32,293 bases of DNA from Chloroflexota bacterium. Its GTDB lineage: Bacteria; Chloroflexota; Dehalococcoidia; Dehalococcoidales; UBA2162. Positions 31,657-32,293 of the stretch are shown in pieces. The translations under genes were made by a program, and so were the position numbers. The stretch lies in NCBI GenBank assembly GCA_016190825.1, contig JACPPV010000014.1, forward strand, positions 1-32,293. The letters are read 5' to 3'. A model generated the notes under the pieces. The model saw only the letters and a list, made by a program, of their open reading frames with translations. It was not told the origin of the DNA and did not search any database. Each line of letters starts with the position of its first letter. Within the stretch, counting starts at the first letter, position 1.

Positions 31657-32293
31657 TTAATAAAACAACCGGTAAAAGAATTTCTGAGCCGCCAGGCTTA
31701 TGAAGAAAAAGCGGTTGGTGATGAACAGCAACCCCATGATGATGAGTACTCCCCCGCCAACATAATTGAGGATACGCCGGTGCCGCTGTATCCAGCGCAA
31801 AGCCCCGGCTGCGTGTCCAAAGAAAATCCCTGTCAGGGTGAAAGCCAGTCCCAGTCCCAGAGAATACACCAGCAGCAAGAAAGTACCCTGGTATAAAGTA
31901 TCCGTGGTACTGGCATAAAACAGGATGGATGCCAGCACGGGACCGATACATGGCAGCCAACCCAGCCCGAAGGCCATACCCAGCGGGATCCCTCCCAGCA
32001 TCCCAAACCTCTGCACCTGGGGGTGAAAACGCATCTCCCTTGCCAGGAAAGGTATGCGAATTACGTTCAGCATCAGAATACCGGCAGATACCATTACCAC
32101 TCCGGCCGCAACGGTCAGCTCCCTGCGGTAGCCCTCAAGCAGTGAGCCGAGCAGTGAAGCTGATGCCCCGAGTGCTACGAATGCCAGCGTAAAACCCAGC
32201 ACGAAAAGCAATGAGGATAGTAAGATGCGGGCAAACTGCCGGCGTCCCGGCTTCTCGAGTTCATCCACTGAGACGCCCGAGACATAAGACAGA
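31657..32293 (-). CDS. ccdA: CcdA-like thiol-disulfide interchange protein, partial
   Basis: CcdA carries reducing equivalents across the membrane to CcmH/ResA-type proteins. Six hydrophobic segments are visible; 'GLGWLPCIGPVLASILFYAS' holds the second conserved Cys-Pro site. The frame stays open to the window edge, reading 'LSYVSGVSVDELEKP' at the margin, which is the typical CcdA region after the first Cys, so the gene continues beyond 32293. The GTG at 32268 is therefore an internal Val codon, not a start. Coupled to ccmH with a one-base gap. Confidence 0.9.
   Translation of the reverse strand, partial: LSYVSGVSVDELEKPGRRQFARILLSSLLFVLGFTLAFVALGASASLLGSLLEGYRRELTVAAGVVMVSAGILMLNVIRIPFLAREMRFHPQVQRFGMLGGIPLGMAFGLGWLPCIGPVLASILFYASTTDTLYQGTFLLLVYSLGLGLAFTLTGIFFGHAAGALRWIQRHRRILNYVGGGVLIIMGLLFITNRFFFISLAAQKFFYRLFY

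Noticed and set aside
32266-32268. GTG start for the CcdA homologue
   Set aside because: The reading frame continues with CcdA-like sequence to the window edge, so the gene is truncated by the window rather than starting here.

Overview
The window looks like a chromosomal segment of a moderately GC-rich, free-living bacterium, most plausibly of the Chloroflexota (Dehalococcoidia-like). The main grounds are an archaeal-type STT3/AglB oligosaccharyltransferase next to ordinary bacterial housekeeping genes (priA, rplS, trmD, def, plsY, class A RNase P RNA), a split transketolase, and an acyl-CoA synthetase (ADP-forming) fused to a GNAT domain. The taxonomic placement is an inference from gene content. 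No phage, transposase, CRISPR array or complete defence system is visible.

Layout. 0-1 kb: the decayed end of a GNAT gene and a divergent DUF1540 gene with a palindrome-rich promoter. 1.0-4.5 kb: a tight operon (zinc-ribbon protein, MnmA-like thiolase, MOSC protein, FdhD, NadA) whose members all deal with sulfur transfer or Fe-S chemistry. 4.5-5.7 kb: a convergent anchored protein, then the RNase P RNA gene with its own promoter. 5.7-11.1 kb: an envelope and secreted-protein block (S41 lipoprotein protease, SppA-type S49 protease, an anchored GATase-like protein, a DUF4382 lipoprotein, a secreted trypsin-fold protease, and a small protein resembling that protease's N-terminal domain). 11.0-17.1 kb, minus strand: def, priA, rplS, trmD, a methyltransferase, plsY, tRNA-Leu and tRNA-Cys. 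17.4-21.8 kb: a MarC-family protein (minus), then a thiolase and the STT3-like transferase (plus). 21.9-25.0 kb: an LsrF-type aldolase and a zinc alcohol dehydrogenase, separated by an A+T-rich islet carrying a HEPN-domain protein and an unknown helical protein. 25.1-28.1 kb, minus strand: transketolase N- and C-subunits and a chromate-transporter homologue. 28.4-31.1 kb: the GNAT/acyl-CoA synthetase fusion. 31.2 kb to the end, minus strand: CcmH and CcdA homologues for cytochrome c maturation, the latter cut by the window edge.

The observations most worth a second look are: an MnmA relative with a CxxC site but no second catalytic cysteine, in an operon of sulfur-handling genes; a standalone protein matching the N-terminal domain of the adjacent secreted protease; two near-identical hairpins embedded in the RNase P RNA; an identically spaced promoter module placed seven bases upstream of the trmD and methyltransferase start codons, suggesting leaderless mRNAs; stacked palindromes in the DUF1540 promoter; and a frameshift caused by a 5-bp tandem duplication in the GNAT pseudogene. 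I do not see a clear-cut new multi-gene defence or mobile system.
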